NCBI GenBank assembly: GCA_946478665.1
Contig: CAMLCZ010000004.1
Span: 124,001 to 188,000, forward strand
Origin: an uncultured Bartonella sp.
GTDB lineage: Bacteria; Pseudomonadota; Alphaproteobacteria; Rhizobiales; Rhizobiaceae
DNA: 64,000 nucleotides
Direction of reading: 5' to 3'
Shown: piece after piece, positions 30,626 through 40,030 of the stretch
How positions within the stretch are numbered: position 1 is the stretch's first letter
Layout of the letters: every line of letters starts with the position of its first letter
Notes under the pieces: generated by a model
Told to the model about the DNA's origin: nothing
Database searches by the model: none
The model's input: the letters and a program-made list of their open reading frames with translations, nothing else
Made by a program: the position numbers and the translations under genes

Positions 30626-33541
30626 ATGGGAAAAGACCCTCTCGTACTGTCAGGACGTGATGTAACGGCGGTTTTGGGGCCTACAAATACGGGTAAAACC
30701 TATTTGGCGATAGAACGTATGCTGGCACACGATAGCGGTATGATTGGATTGCCGTTACGGCTTTTGGCACGTGAAGTTTATAATCGTATATGTGAAAAAG
30801 TTGGTCCTCATCAGGTTTCACTGATCACAGGTGAAGAAAAAATAATGCCAATTGGTGCGCGATATGCAGTTTGTACCGTAGAGGCATTACCGAGAGAAAC
30901 AAATGTGTCATTTGTTGCTATTGATGAAGTTCAACTCGCTGGTGATCTTGAGCGGGGACATATTTTTACCGATAGAATTCTACATTTGCGTGGTAAACAA
31001 GAAACGATGCTTCTTGGTGCTGCAACAATGCAGGGCATATTACAAAAACTATTGCGGGGTTTAACTGTTGTCAGTCGTCCACGTTTTTCTCAATTATTTT
31101 ATGCTGGTTCAAAGAAAATAACACGTCTACCGAGTCGCTCGGCCATTGTGGCTTTTTCTGCAGACGAAGTTTATGCAATTGCTGAGTTGATAAAAAGACA
31201 ACGTGGTGGTGCTGCTGTGGTTATGGGAGCATTGTCGCCACGTACACGTAATGCGCAAGTAGCGCTTTATCAGTCGGGTGATGTCGATTTTCTTGTAGCA
31301 ACAGACGCTATTGGTATGGGCCTCAACTTGGATGTTGATCATGTTGCTTTTGCCCAGACCAGAAAATTTGATGGATATCATTTTCGTGATCTTACGCCAG
31401 CTGAAATGGCCCAAATAGCTGGTCGTGCCGGACGACATATGCGTGATGGGACATTTGGAGTAACAGGGCGCGTCGAACAACTTGATAAAGATCTGGTAGA
31501 GCGAATCGAATCGCATAATTTTGATTCGGTTAAGGTTTTACAGTGGCGTACCGCTAATTTGGATTTTTCTTCACTTGATAGGTTGAGTAGATCACTTGAA
31601 ACAGCATCTCCGGTAGAAGGACTTGTCCGCGCTTTACCGGCAGTGGATACACAAGCATTGGATTTTCTGTCGCATGACAGTCATATTGCACGTCTTGCTG
31701 ATTGCCCTGAACGCGTTTCTCTTCTATGGGATACGTGTGCATTACCTGATTACAGGAGAATAGCGCCTGCTCAACACGCTGATATTATCGCCAGTATCTA
31801 CCGTGATCTCGTAAAACGAGGGGCTGTTAATGAAAACTACATGGCGGAACAGGTTTCTCAGGCTGATCGCATTGATGGGGATATTGACACATTATCGCAT
31901 CGCATTGCACAGATTAGGACGTGGACTTTTGTGTCTCATAGACCAGGATGGCTTACCGATCCGCAACACTGGCAAGAAAAGACGCGAGAAATTGAAGATA
32001 GATTGTCGGATGCGTTACATGAGAGGTTGACGAAACGATTTGTAGACCGCAGAACAAGCGTACTAATGAGGCGGCTGAGAGAGAATGTGATGATGGATGC
32101 CGAAATATCTCAAAATGGTGATGTTCTAGTTGAAGGACACCATGTTGGAAAACTAGATGGATTTCGTTTTATCGCCGATATTGTCGGTGAAGGAGCCGAT
32201 GCAAAAGCATTGCGGGCGGCGGCTGCGAAGATTCTGACAGTGGAATTCGAAAAACGCGCTGACCGTCTGGCAGCTTCGGCTAATGGTGATTTTGCTGTTG
32301 GTTCCGATGGTGTCGTTCGGTGGGTTGGTCAACCTTTGGCGAGTCTAACTGCAACTGATGATATTTTAAAGCCACGGGCTGTACTGTTGGCTGATGAACA
32401 GCTGACAGGTCCGGCACGGGACAAGGTCGCAGAACGTGTAGACCGTTTTGTAACATATCATTTTGAAACAGTTTTGAAACCGTTATTCGATCTTGTAAAT
32501 GCTGATGCGCTTGTTGGTATTACACGCGGCCTCGCTTACCAATTGGTCGAACACCTTGGTGTGTTACCGAGACGTGATGTTGCTGATGATGTCAAAAATC
32601 TAGATCAGATATCTAGAGCTGCTTTGCGCCGTTTGGGAACACGATTTGGAGCATTCCATATCTTTTTACCTATGATGTTGAAACCTGCACCAGCGCAGGC
32701 GGTAACTTTATTATGGGCATTAAAAAATCACGGTAAAGATCTGCCGGGTTATGGTGATGTTATCCAGATACTTGCTGCAGGACGCACATCTGTCGTTGTA
32801 GATCCGTCTTATGCTCCAACATTTTATCAACTTGCCGGTTACCGGATTTTGGGGCGTAGGGCTGTCCGTGTTGATATATTGGAGCGGTTGGCCGATCTCA
32901 TCCGAACGGCAGTTAACTGGAAGCCGGATAATGCCTCACGACCAGATGGGGCCTTTGATGGACGCCAATTTTTTGTAACACCGGCAATGATGTCTATTCT
33001 AGGTGCTACAGCTGACGACATGGAAGAAATTTTAAAGAGCCTTGGCTATCGTGCTGAGCCAATGGATAGTTCAACATTGGCAGAAAAATTGTCTGGTTTT
33101 GACGTTGCTAATGAGCAAAGTGCCGCGACCGATCAGATAGAAACACATTCTGCAGAGCTTGTAGGCGATGGTTGGAGTGGTTCTTCGGCTGAACGTGTTG
33201 AAGTGATTCAGGAGGCCGAACCTGTGGGATCAGCTGCTGGTGAAAAAGTTGAGACCAATGAAGTAAAAACAATTTTGCTTTGGCATTATCAACCGCGCCA
33301 TGAACAACATAATAAACGCGCTAACGGAGCAAAGAAAAATCGTTTTGATAACCGTCAAGGACAATCAAAACAGCGAGATGGAAATCAAGAACCACAAAAT
33401 CGAGATAGGCCACGGTTTAATAAAAATAGAAAAAATGATTCGGATTCTAAACGTGTGAAGGCAAAACCTGCACCAAAACCGTTGGATCCAGATTCGCCTT
33501 TTGCAAAGTTAGCCGCTTTACGTGATCAGCTGAAAAAATGA
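30626..33541 (+). CDS. Suv3-like superfamily 2 helicase (MgpS family)
   Basis: A 971-residue helicase related to mitochondrial Suv3, an RNA helicase of the degradosome. The Walker A motif GPTNTGKT is at about residues 18-25 of the N-terminal RecA domain, DEVQLAGD forms the Walker B region, and GMGLNLDVDHVAFAQTRKFDG and QIAGRAGRH are motifs of the second RecA domain. Long helical regions follow. The final 95 or so residues are basic, Asn/Arg/Gln-rich and probably disordered. GGAG lies 6 bases before ATG 30626. In Rhizobiales it is often labelled MgpS. Its stop overlaps an S4-domain RNA-binding gene by 4 bases, which supports a role in RNA metabolism. Confidence 0.88.
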   Translation: MGKDPLVLSGRDVTAVLGPTNTGKTYLAIERMLAHDSGMIGLPLRLLAREVYNRICEKVGPHQVSLITGEEKIMPIGARYAVCTVEALPRETNVSFVAIDEVQLAGDLERGHIFTDRILHLRGKQETMLLGAATMQGILQKLLRGLTVVSRPRFSQLFYAGSKKITRLPSRSAIVAFSADEVYAIAELIKRQRGGAAVVMGALSPRTRNAQVALYQSGDVDFLVATDAIGMGLNLDVDHVAFAQTRKFDGYHFRDLTPAEMAQIAGRAGRHMRDGTFGVTGRVEQLDKDLVERIESHNFDSVKVLQWRTANLDFSSLDRLSRSLETASPVEGLVRALPAVDTQALDFLSHDSHIARLADCPERVSLLWDTCALPDYRRIAPAQHADIIASIYRDLVKRGAVNENYMAEQVSQADRIDGDIDTLSHRIAQIRTWTFVSHRPGWLTDPQHWQEKTREIEDRLSDALHERLTKRFVDRRTSVLMRRLRENVMMDAEISQNGDVLVEGHHVGKLDGFRFIADIVGEGADAKALRAAAAKILTVEFEKRADRLAASANGDFAVGSDGVVRWVGQPLASLTATDDILKPRAVLLADEQLTGPARDKVAERVDRFVTYHFETVLKPLFDLVNADALVGITRGLAYQLVEHLGVLPRRDVADDVKNLDQISRAALRRLGTRFGAFHIFLPMMLKPAPAQAVTLLWALKNHGKDLPGYGDVIQILAAGRTSVVVDPSYAPTFYQLAGYRILGRRAVRVDILERLADLIRTAVNWKPDNASRPDGAFDGRQFFVTPAMMSILGATADDMEEILKSLGYRAEPMDSSTLAEKLSGFDVANEQSAATDQIETHSAELVGDGWSGSSAERVEVIQEAEPVGSAAGEKVETNEVKTILLWHYQPRHEQHNKRANGAKKNRFDNRQGQSKQRDGNQEPQNRDRPRFNKNRKNDSDSKRVKAKPAPKPLDPDSPFAKLAALRDQLKK

Positions 33542-33912
33542 GTGAAATTGAGAGCGAAAAACAACGACTGGATAAGTGGTTGTTTTTCTCACGTGTTTAT
33601 AAAACACGTAGTCTCGCTGCCGATATGGTTGTTGCAAGTCATATACGAGTTAACAAACAAAAAGTTGTCAAACCTGCTACTTTCGTAAAAATTGGCGATA
33701 TATTGACCATTCGATTGGATAAACGCGTCATTATTTACAAGGTTCTTGCTTTTGGAAAACGCCGAGGACCGGCAAATGAAGCACGCGAGCTTTTTGAAGA
33801 TATGACACCTGCAATGGATCCTATACAGTCTATGGAAGTTATTTCTCATGGGCCAAGGCCGACCAAACGGGATAGACGTGTTCTGCAAAATTTTTTGGAT
33901 CGGCAAATGTGA
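33538..33912 (+). CDS. S4-domain RNA-binding protein, Hsp15-like
   Basis: A 124-residue protein with an S4 RNA-binding domain at about residues 9-70 (QRLDKWLFFSRVYKTRSLAADMV, then IRVNKQKV and KPATFVKIGDILTI). A basic C-terminal tail follows. E. coli Hsp15 (HslR) binds stalled 50S subunits carrying a nascent chain after heat shock, and this is the best-known relative. It is translationally coupled to the Suv3-like helicase. Placement near an rpoH gene is suggestive but not proof of heat-shock control. Confidence 0.85.
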   Translation: MSEIESEKQRLDKWLFFSRVYKTRSLAADMVVASHIRVNKQKVVKPATFVKIGDILTIRLDKRVIIYKVLAFGKRRGPANEARELFEDMTPAMDPIQSMEVISHGPRPTKRDRRVLQNFLDRQM

Positions 33913-34044
33913 TCAAGTTGGTACTGTATACTTGAAACTAGCCGTTAAAAACGCTAACTCAAGAGTGTTATCGATTCATTTCCGTTTAAAAGTGTGACAG
34001 GCTTTTGTCGGAATGCGCTTGACGTGAGCACTGGAGATTTAAAT

Positions 34045-34383
34045 ATGACCTATGTTGTGACCGACAATTGCATTCGCTGCAAATATACCGATTGCGTTGA
34101 GGTTTGCCCTGTTGATTGTTTTTATGAAGGTGAAAACATGCTCGTTATTCACCCTGATGAATGCATCGATTGTGGTGTATGTGAACCGGAATGTCCGGCA
34201 GAAGCTATTAAACCTGATACGGAACCAGGTTTGGATAAATGGCTTGAGCTTAATATGGAATATGCCGCAAAATGGCCAAATCTTACAGTCAAAAAAGATC
34301 AATTACCTGAAGCCTCAGAAATGGATGGCGTAACAGGTAAATTGGAACAATATTTTTCACCGAAACCTGGCACAGGCGATTAG
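34045..34383 (+). CDS. fdxA: 7Fe ferredoxin FdxA
   Basis: A 112-residue ferredoxin with one [3Fe-4S] and one [4Fe-4S] cluster. The cysteines at 9, 12, 17, 21 and 25 and the [12 protein letters not shown] cluster (40, 43, 46, 50) give the typical seven-iron arrangement. The longer C-terminal section ([14 protein letters not shown]) marks the FdxA/FdII group. GGAG is 8 bases before ATG 34045. The fdxA-carD-sigma factor order is a common alphaproteobacterial layout. It serves as a small electron carrier; the partner enzymes are not identified here. Confidence 0.93.
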   Translation: MTYVVTDNCIRCKYTDCVEVCPVDCFYEGENMLVIHPDECIDCGVCEPECPAEAIKPDTEPGLDKWLELNMEYAAKWPNLTVKKDQLPEASEMDGVTGKLEQYFSPKPGTGD

Positions 34384-34734
34384 TTGATAAATAAGGCACT
34401 AAACGTGCTAGATTATTGATTTACGGCGATTTTTGTGTTATTGAGCTTAAGTTAAGCCGATAGCTAGGTATTTTGACGTTTTTATCATTCGCTGAAAGGT
34501 AATTGTAATCCTGCATAAATCCTTTGCTGTGCTGAATGGTTTCATTGGGTTTCTTTTGGTTTATGCCGGTTTGGAAGCATGGTTGCGACATTTGGTTGAC
34601 AAATGTTGAGTGCAATCTTTTGCCAGTGTGATGCGATTACGTTTTAAATAATTCTAGACGGATATGGCTCTTAGGGAGCCTTCAACCTGTGTTTGCCGGC
34701 AAAATTGCCGGGCACAAAGGGAGTAAGTGAGAAT
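34384..34734. other. Intergenic region with two hairpins before carD
   Basis: About 350 bases without a gene. Near carD, GGCTC (34666-34670) pairs with GAGCC (34676-34680), and CCGGCA (34696-34701) pairs with TGCCGG (34706-34711) around an AAAT loop. Both would lie in the carD leader. No terminator for fdxA stands out. Confidence 0.5.
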
Positions 34735-35322
34735 ATGTCATCCCAACCGAAAAAGTCCTCTAATCGTCATGGCTTCAAAGCGCTAGAATATATTGTCTAT
34801 CCGGCGCATGGGGTAGGGCAAATTATTGCGATAGAGGAACAAGAAGTCGCTGGCCTTAAACTTGAGTTGTTTGTCATCCACTTTGAAAAAGACAAAATGC
34901 ACGTAAAAGTGCCTGTCGCTAAGGCTATTTCTATTGGAATGCGTAAGTTATGTGAGACAGATTTTGTTGATCGTGCTTTAAAAGTTTTACAGGGACGTGC
35001 CCGTATAAAACGCACGATGTGGTCACGACGCGCTCAAGAATATGATGCAAAAATTAATTCTGGTGACCTGATAGCAATTGCGGAAGTTGTTCGTGATCTT
35101 TTCAGAGCTGAAAATCAGCCAGAGCAGTCTTATTCGGAACGTCAGTTGTATGAAGCTGCACTGGATCGCATGGCGCGTGAGATTGCTGTGGTAACCAAAG
35201 TTTCAGAAACAGAAGCTGTTCGCACTATTGAAATTAACTTGGCTAAAAGTCCAAAACGTGGTGCAAAAAGTGACGTAGATTTGGATCTTGATGGTGATGA
35301 TGGAGAAATTGTCGCCGCTTAG
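34735..35322 (+). CDS. carD: CarD-family transcriptional regulator
   Basis: A 195-residue RNA-polymerase-binding protein. The N-terminal Tudor-like domain (FKALEYIVYPAHGVGQIIAIEEQEV, residues about 15-40, continuing to 70) contacts the beta subunit, and the C-terminal helical domain with the basic stretch ARIKRTMWSRRAQEY binds promoter DNA and stabilises the open complex. The tail is acidic (DLDLDGDDGE). ATG 34735 follows a purine-rich GGGAG; longer frames from 34693 do not match the family. CarD is a global modulator of housekeeping and rRNA promoters. It is followed by a strong terminator. Confidence 0.92.
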   Translation: MSSQPKKSSNRHGFKALEYIVYPAHGVGQIIAIEEQEVAGLKLELFVIHFEKDKMHVKVPVAKAISIGMRKLCETDFVDRALKVLQGRARIKRTMWSRRAQEYDAKINSGDLIAIAEVVRDLFRAENQPEQSYSERQLYEAALDRMAREIAVVTKVSETEAVRTIEINLAKSPKRGAKSDVDLDLDGDDGEIVAA

Positions 35323-35359
35323 CCTTGAGCATCTAAAACTCAGTAAAGTTTTATTTTTA

Positions 35360-35386
35360 AACCCGTCAATTTGACGGGTTTTTTTG
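35360..35386 (+). terminator. Rho-independent terminator after carD
   Basis: AACCCGTCA at 35360-35368 pairs with TGACGGGTT at 35372-35380 and runs into seven Ts. Confidence 0.92.
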
Positions 35387-35474
35387 TAGTTACTGTCGTA
35401 ATTTTTTTTATTCTTTTCAGATAAATTTTAAAAATACACTTTAAAGTTGTAAAAACCCTACATCACATTAAAAT

Positions 35475-35499
35475 GGAACCAATGAACGACATAGGCGTT
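35475..35499 (+). promoter_or_regulatory. EcfG-type (general stress) promoter before rpoH
   Basis: GGAAC at 35475-35479, 16 bases, then CGTT at 35496-35499: an exact match to the alphaproteobacterial EcfG consensus. The expected start of transcription is near 35506, giving a leader of about 64 bases to ATG 35570. In Rhizobium etli the rpoH2 gene is known to depend on the EcfG-type factor RpoE4, which fits. Confidence 0.8.
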
Positions 35500-35569
35500 T
35501 AAGCGGGGAATGGCAGTGACTGCCGTTCTAAGAAAATCAACATCTACCTTTTTTATCAAAGAGGCTGTC

Positions 35570-36481
35570 ATGAGTAATATTTCCCCAGCCGTTCATGTTT
35601 CAACGGATTTTTATGCAGGTACTGATAATACATTAGGTCGCAATATGGTGCGTTCTGCTATGAATGCTCCTTATCTGGAAAGGCAAAACGAACATGTTTT
35701 GGCTTTACGATGGAAAGATCAACATGACAGTAAGGCTATGCACCAGATAGCAGTTGCCCATATGCGGCTTGTGATTTCAATTGCAGGAAGATTTAAGCAC
35801 TTTAAATTGCCACTTGGTGATCTTGTTCAGGAAGGATATGTTGGGCTTTTAGAAGCAGCTGCACGTTTCGAACCAAATCGCGAAGTCAGATTTTCAACAT
35901 ATGCAACATGGTGGATAAGAGCATCTATTCAAGACTATATTTTACGTAATTGGTCAATTGTACGTGGTGGTACAAGTTCAGCTCAAAAAGCTCTTTTTTT
36001 CAATTTAAGACGTTTACGCACAAAACTTGCGCTTGAAGATAGAACATTAAGCAAGCAGGATATATATAAAAGCATATCCGAAAAGTTGGGTGTTTCTGTG
36101 TCTGATGTTGAAACTATGGATTTTCGGTTTTCCACGACTGACAATTCTTTGAGTGCTCCTATGATAGGAGATGATGAAAGTTCTGGTAGTAAAGTGGATG
36201 CACTTGTTGATGATCATCCATTACAAGACCAAATTATAGAGGAAGAAATCGACGGAGAGCGGCGGTCTCAATGGTTGCACCAGGCATTGCAAGTTCTTAA
36301 CGAAAGAGAGTTGGAAATCATACGTACACGTCGTCTTAATGATGATGGCGCTACATTGGAATCATTGGGAGCAAGTATGGGGATTTCTAAAGAGAGAGTG
36401 CGCCAGATTGAAGCAAGGGCGCTCCAGAAATTGCGGCATTTTCTTTTGTCGGTCAACAATGCAGAGACCTACGAGGTTTAA
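35570..36481 (+). CDS. rpoH2: RNA polymerase sigma-32 type factor, probably RpoH2
   Basis: A 303-residue sigma-70-family factor of the heat-shock branch. Region 2 contains DLVQEGYVGLLEAAARFEP and RFSTYATWWIRASIQDYILRNWS. The RpoH box (QKALFFNLRRLR, residues 139-150) separates it from other group factors. Region 4.2 is the helix-turn-helix near residues 262-290 (SLGASMGISKERVRQIEARALQKLR). ATG 35570 has AAGAGG 5 bases upstream; ATG 35510 opens a longer frame with a poor site. A terminator isolates it from carD, and an exact EcfG-type promoter lies upstream, which favours the RpoH2 paralogue (general and oxidative stress) over RpoH1 (heat shock). That choice is inference. Confidence 0.85.
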   Translation: MSNISPAVHVSTDFYAGTDNTLGRNMVRSAMNAPYLERQNEHVLALRWKDQHDSKAMHQIAVAHMRLVISIAGRFKHFKLPLGDLVQEGYVGLLEAAARFEPNREVRFSTYATWWIRASIQDYILRNWSIVRGGTSSAQKALFFNLRRLRTKLALEDRTLSKQDIYKSISEKLGVSVSDVETMDFRFSTTDNSLSAPMIGDDESSGSKVDALVDDHPLQDQIIEEEIDGERRSQWLHQALQVLNERELEIIRTRRLNDDGATLESLGASMGISKERVRQIEARALQKLRHFLLSVNNAETYEV

Positions 36482-36553
36482 AACAAACCTTGAAAGGTTG
36501 TAATTTCATTAACTTTGATATGCGTTATAGCGTCAGAGTTATGGAGTTTGGCA

Positions 36554-37504
36554 TTGTATACTTATGATGAAAGCGCGTTTGCTGAGCAAAAGGTGTTAAA
36601 ATATTCGATAGCAGCGACCATCTTGCTTGCTATCGCTGGTGTGGTGACAGGTATTGTAACAGGCTCGTCATCTATCATCTTTGACGGCATGTATTCCTCA
36701 ATTGATTGTTTGTTTAGTTTGGCTGCATTGCTTGTTGTGCGGTTGATACATATCGATGTTAATCGCCGAAAACGAAAAGCACCAAAGTTTATGGAACGAT
36801 TTCAGTTTGGTTTTTGGCACTTGGAGCCGATGCTCCTAGCAATTAATGGATTGGCTTTATTGATCGCAGTTTTTTACGCTCTATCAGAGGCGTTTAGCAC
36901 CATTTTAAATGGAGGACATACGCCTAACTTAGGGTATGCGGCGTGGTTTACGCTTTTTGCTGTTGTTTTATGTTTTGGCATGGCGATTTATGAGCATCAA
37001 AAAAACAAAAAAATTGGATCGGCTTTTATTACGATTGATGTAAAAAGTTGGATTGTCTCAGGAGCAATCAGTTTCGCTTTATTGTGCACGTTCATATTCG
37101 CCCACTTTGTTCAAAACACATCATACCAGTGGTTACTTCCGTTTTTTGATCCTGTTGCATTGGCTTTCATAGCTATTTGTATGTTCCCAATGCCTGTTAA
37201 GACAGTAACAAAGGCCTTACGCGATGTTTTAATGATTACGCCAGAAGCTTTGGATGATCACGTCAACAGTATCGTTGATAGTATTGTTGAAAAATATAAT
37301 TTTGTTGGCTCACAAAATTATGTTGCGTGCGTTGGTCGATCTATAATGATCGAAATTCACCTTATCTTACCTGAAAATTATCAGATTGGTTGTGTTGAAA
37401 CACTTGATAAAATTCGCGCTGAAATAGGTGATATGATTGGTGAGGCTAGTCCTGATCGGTGGTTGACTGTGTCATTCACAGCGGAACCAAAGTGGGCCTA
37501 CTAA
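36554..37504 (+). CDS. Cation diffusion facilitator (CDF) family transporter
   Basis: A roughly 316-residue inner-membrane protein with six likely helices. The first helices contain GVVTGIVTGSSSIIFDGMYSSIDCLFSL, which includes the S-x-x-x-D-x-x-x-S/D pattern of CDF metal sites. Arg/Lys-rich loops and a cytoplasmic C-terminal domain with IVDSIVEKYNF follow. Members export divalent metals such as zinc, iron or manganese. The start is unclear: TTG 36554 has GGAG 7 bases upstream, while TTG 36515 opens the longest frame. No hallmark residues settle the metal. It follows rpoH by about 70 bases without a clear terminator. Confidence 0.75.
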   Translation: MYTYDESAFAEQKVLKYSIAATILLAIAGVVTGIVTGSSSIIFDGMYSSIDCLFSLAALLVVRLIHIDVNRRKRKAPKFMERFQFGFWHLEPMLLAINGLALLIAVFYALSEAFSTILNGGHTPNLGYAAWFTLFAVVLCFGMAIYEHQKNKKIGSAFITIDVKSWIVSGAISFALLCTFIFAHFVQNTSYQWLLPFFDPVALAFIAICMFPMPVKTVTKALRDVLMITPEALDDHVNSIVDSIVEKYNFVGSQNYVACVGRSIMIEIHLILPENYQIGCVETLDKIRAEIGDMIGEASPDRWLTVSFTAEPKWAY

Positions 37505-37543
37505 ATATCCCTGCCGAGTAGATCGGGTAATAGTGTAAATCAG

Positions 37544-39064
37544 TTATTCCGATATAATTTTTACTCGATCACCATTCGATAATGTAGATGTCGCGGAAAG
37601 CGCGTTTATAATGCGAAATAGCTTCTCTTTATCGGATGTTCCTGTCATCCTCTCAGAAAGTGACGAAACGGTATCGTTGGCACGTACGGTTACCACATGA
37701 ATCCGTAGTGGCTTCAAAGAAGATATTTCATGTGAAGACAAGGATCTAAAGGTTGATGTCGTCGCTGATGCTATAGAGTTTAGAGATGTTGAAGATTTTT
37801 GTGCTGCGGTTAAAAAACGATATACACGATTTTTTACGATGATAACGACAACATCAAATTGCCAGCGATCATTAATAGCACGGGCACGTGCCGCTGATAA
37901 TCCATTTATTGTAATTGATTGCACCGATGATGGATCCAAACCATTGACCCAACCATTTTGCATATATGCTGTTGCTGAAAGTCCATTGGGTAAACTGACC
38001 CAATCAAAGCGGATTGCTAAATCGTTGGGACCATTGGCAATAACTGCGGATGATGAATTATCGATTGTGAAACCTTGAGGAACCGCAAAACTTATTCCAA
38101 GTTTAGGGTGAATAAATTGGTTACCACGGATATACCCTTGCTCTGCGGTATCGCCGAAAATCATGCCATCTATGCCGTTAAGAAAATCGTTACGATCAGT
38201 CGTTCCAACGCCAGGTGCACCAACTTTTCTCGCTTGTTCTGTAGCTAATTGTATACGTTGTGGGGTTGATGGATGACCTGCTAGAAAATCGAGTGTTGCA
38301 TCTGTTGCTCCTGATACATCACGGAATGCAGTATATGCTTCCATGGATTGTAAAAATCGCGGCGATGCAAATGGATCATATCCAGCATCACCAAGCATTT
38401 TTATACCAATCGCATCAGCTTGCAATTCTTGATTACGCGAAAACTGTGCCATGCGTAATTTGCCACGAATTGCAGTTTCTCGTTCCGTGGATTGATCTTG
38501 TAAAATTTCTGTCGCAACTTGATTGGTTAGTTCTACTTCTGCTTCTTTTTGTTGTCTCAATATACCATGATTTGCGGTAACGTGTGCCATTTCATGAGCC
38601 AAAACAGCAGCAACTTCAGACGAATCATTGGCTAGTGATAAAAGACCTCGTGTGACATAAACATATCCGCCGGGTAGGGCGAAGGCATTGATGTTTGGTG
38701 AATTTAAAATCGTAATTCGATATGTTTGATTAGGATTCTGTGAAACAGCCGTTAGTTTTCCGACAATTTTGGCAACCATTCGTTCAAGTTTAGGGTCACT
38801 ATATTCTCCACCATAAGTTTGTATAATACGAGGGTGCTGTGCTGCACCAAGTTTTACCTGCGAATCGCCTTTTGTTACTTTGTCAACAGTAACGGGTGTT
38901 CCAGAAGGCATTAACCCCCCATCTGGTTTGTCATAATCAATAGCTTGGCAGCTAGAAAGGCCTATAAAAGTTAAACTTAATAGAAAGGTGTTAAAGGGAG
39001 TTTTTAAATTCCCTTGATCTTTGTGCGGTAAAGAACGCCAGTTTATTTTTAAAAAATCGTTCAT
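37544..39064 (-). CDS. M48-family zinc metalloprotease, lipoprotein
   Basis: A 506-residue envelope protease. The N-terminus carries a hydrophobic stretch and lipobox LSSC, with Cys39 as the lipid site. The zinc motif HEMAH is at residues 157-161, and the third ligand should come from the ELQADAIG helix (EXXXD). A beta-rich region and a C-terminal domain follow, the latter ending in a LysM-like stretch (VTVRANDTVSSLSERM). Relatives such as BepA degrade misfolded outer-membrane proteins. The family commonly carries TPRs, which I do not see here. It is convergent with the CDF gene. Confidence 0.85.
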   Translation of the reverse strand: MNDFLKINWRSLPHKDQGNLKTPFNTFLLSLTFIGLSSCQAIDYDKPDGGLMPSGTPVTVDKVTKGDSQVKLGAAQHPRIIQTYGGEYSDPKLERMVAKIVGKLTAVSQNPNQTYRITILNSPNINAFALPGGYVYVTRGLLSLANDSSEVAAVLAHEMAHVTANHGILRQQKEAEVELTNQVATEILQDQSTERETAIRGKLRMAQFSRNQELQADAIGIKMLGDAGYDPFASPRFLQSMEAYTAFRDVSGATDATLDFLAGHPSTPQRIQLATEQARKVGAPGVGTTDRNDFLNGIDGMIFGDTAEQGYIRGNQFIHPKLGISFAVPQGFTIDNSSSAVIANGPNDLAIRFDWVSLPNGLSATAYMQNGWVNGLDPSSVQSITINGLSAARARAINDRWQFDVVVIIVKNRVYRFLTAAQKSSTSLNSIASATTSTFRSLSSHEISSLKPLRIHVVTVRANDTVSSLSERMTGTSDKEKLFRIINALSATSTLSNGDRVKIISE

Positions 39065-39247
39065 TGTGTCCGGTTGCCGCCCTTATTGACCTTTATATAA
39101 TAAGAATACTTAATTCACTCTCAGAGGTTGGAAACTGATTCTCATTACAGTGTTTTTCAACGATGTTGAAAAGTTTATCGGAGAATTTCAACAGTTGTAA
39201 CGTATTCAATAATGATAAGCTGAATGATAAGGGAAGAATAGGGTGTT

Positions 39248-39886
39248 ATGACGAGTTATACTATTCTTTTAGATGGAGATCTTCACATCACAGAACGTTT
39301 ATTGCGTTTTGTGCAAGGTAGTGCGGTTATTGCGGCTGATGGCGCTATCAGGTTTGCCGATGCTTTATGCGTTACACCAGCATTATGGATAGGTGATTTT
39401 GATTCGTCAGATTCAGTTCTTAAAGAAAAATATAAACACATCAAATATATCCAATATCCTGTTGCCAAGGATAAAACGGATGGTGAGCTGGCGGTTGAAA
39501 CAGCGCTTGATATGGGAGCTGATCGCGTAATACTGTGTGGTGCATTAGGCGGCAGAAGAACCGATCACGCATTGTTCCATATGACATATGCTCTTTCACT
39601 TGCTGAAAAAGGTATTGAGGTTGTCTTAACAAGTGGTCGTGAGGAAGCATATCCCATCTTACCTGGAGCATATAGTTTTGATTTGCCGATTAATTCTATA
39701 TTCAGTATCATTGGACTAACAGAGCTGAAGGCTATGACCCTTAAAGGTTGTGACTGGCCACTTGAGAATAAAGATGTTGAATTCGGTTCGTCATTAACGC
39801 TTTCCAACCGCGTTTGTGGAACATTTCAACTCAATTTAGGTTGTGGTAAAGCAATGTTATTGGCATCATTGCCAGTGGAATCGTGA
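39248..39886 (+). CDS. thiN: Thiamine pyrophosphokinase
   Basis: A 212-residue enzyme that transfers pyrophosphate from ATP to thiamine to make the cofactor used by transketolase and pyruvate dehydrogenase. The ATP-binding region shows AADGAIRFAD and WIGDFDSSD, and the catalytic stretch YPVAKDKTDGELA is the family signature. RRTDHALFHM is another conserved element. AGGGTG precedes ATG 39248 by a few bases after GGGAAG. It can provide salvage thiamine phosphorylation for the transketolase at 47 kb. No TPP riboswitch pattern is visible upstream. Confidence 0.9.
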   Translation: MTSYTILLDGDLHITERLLRFVQGSAVIAADGAIRFADALCVTPALWIGDFDSSDSVLKEKYKHIKYIQYPVAKDKTDGELAVETALDMGADRVILCGALGGRRTDHALFHMTYALSLAEKGIEVVLTSGREEAYPILPGAYSFDLPINSIFSIIGLTELKAMTLKGCDWPLENKDVEFGSSLTLSNRVCGTFQLNLGCGKAMLLASLPVES

Positions 39887-40030
39887 TTTCAATAAGTATT
39901 GCTTGGTAAAGACACGTTAATAATCGTATGTTTAAACATCAGAGGAATGATGTTATTTATATCATTATTAACAGCGTTTTGCCTTTGTGCATGAGCACAT
40001 GGTGTAATATTTTAAAGAGAGAGTTTTGCT

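Noticed and set aside
31127-31516. 129-codon open frame on the minus strand
   Set aside because: Antisense to the conserved second RecA domain of the Suv3-like helicase, so a shadow.
39887-40030. Riboswitch related to thiN
   Set aside because: Thiamine genes often carry TPP riboswitches, but no conserved CUGAGA-type motif is present near thiN or downstream.
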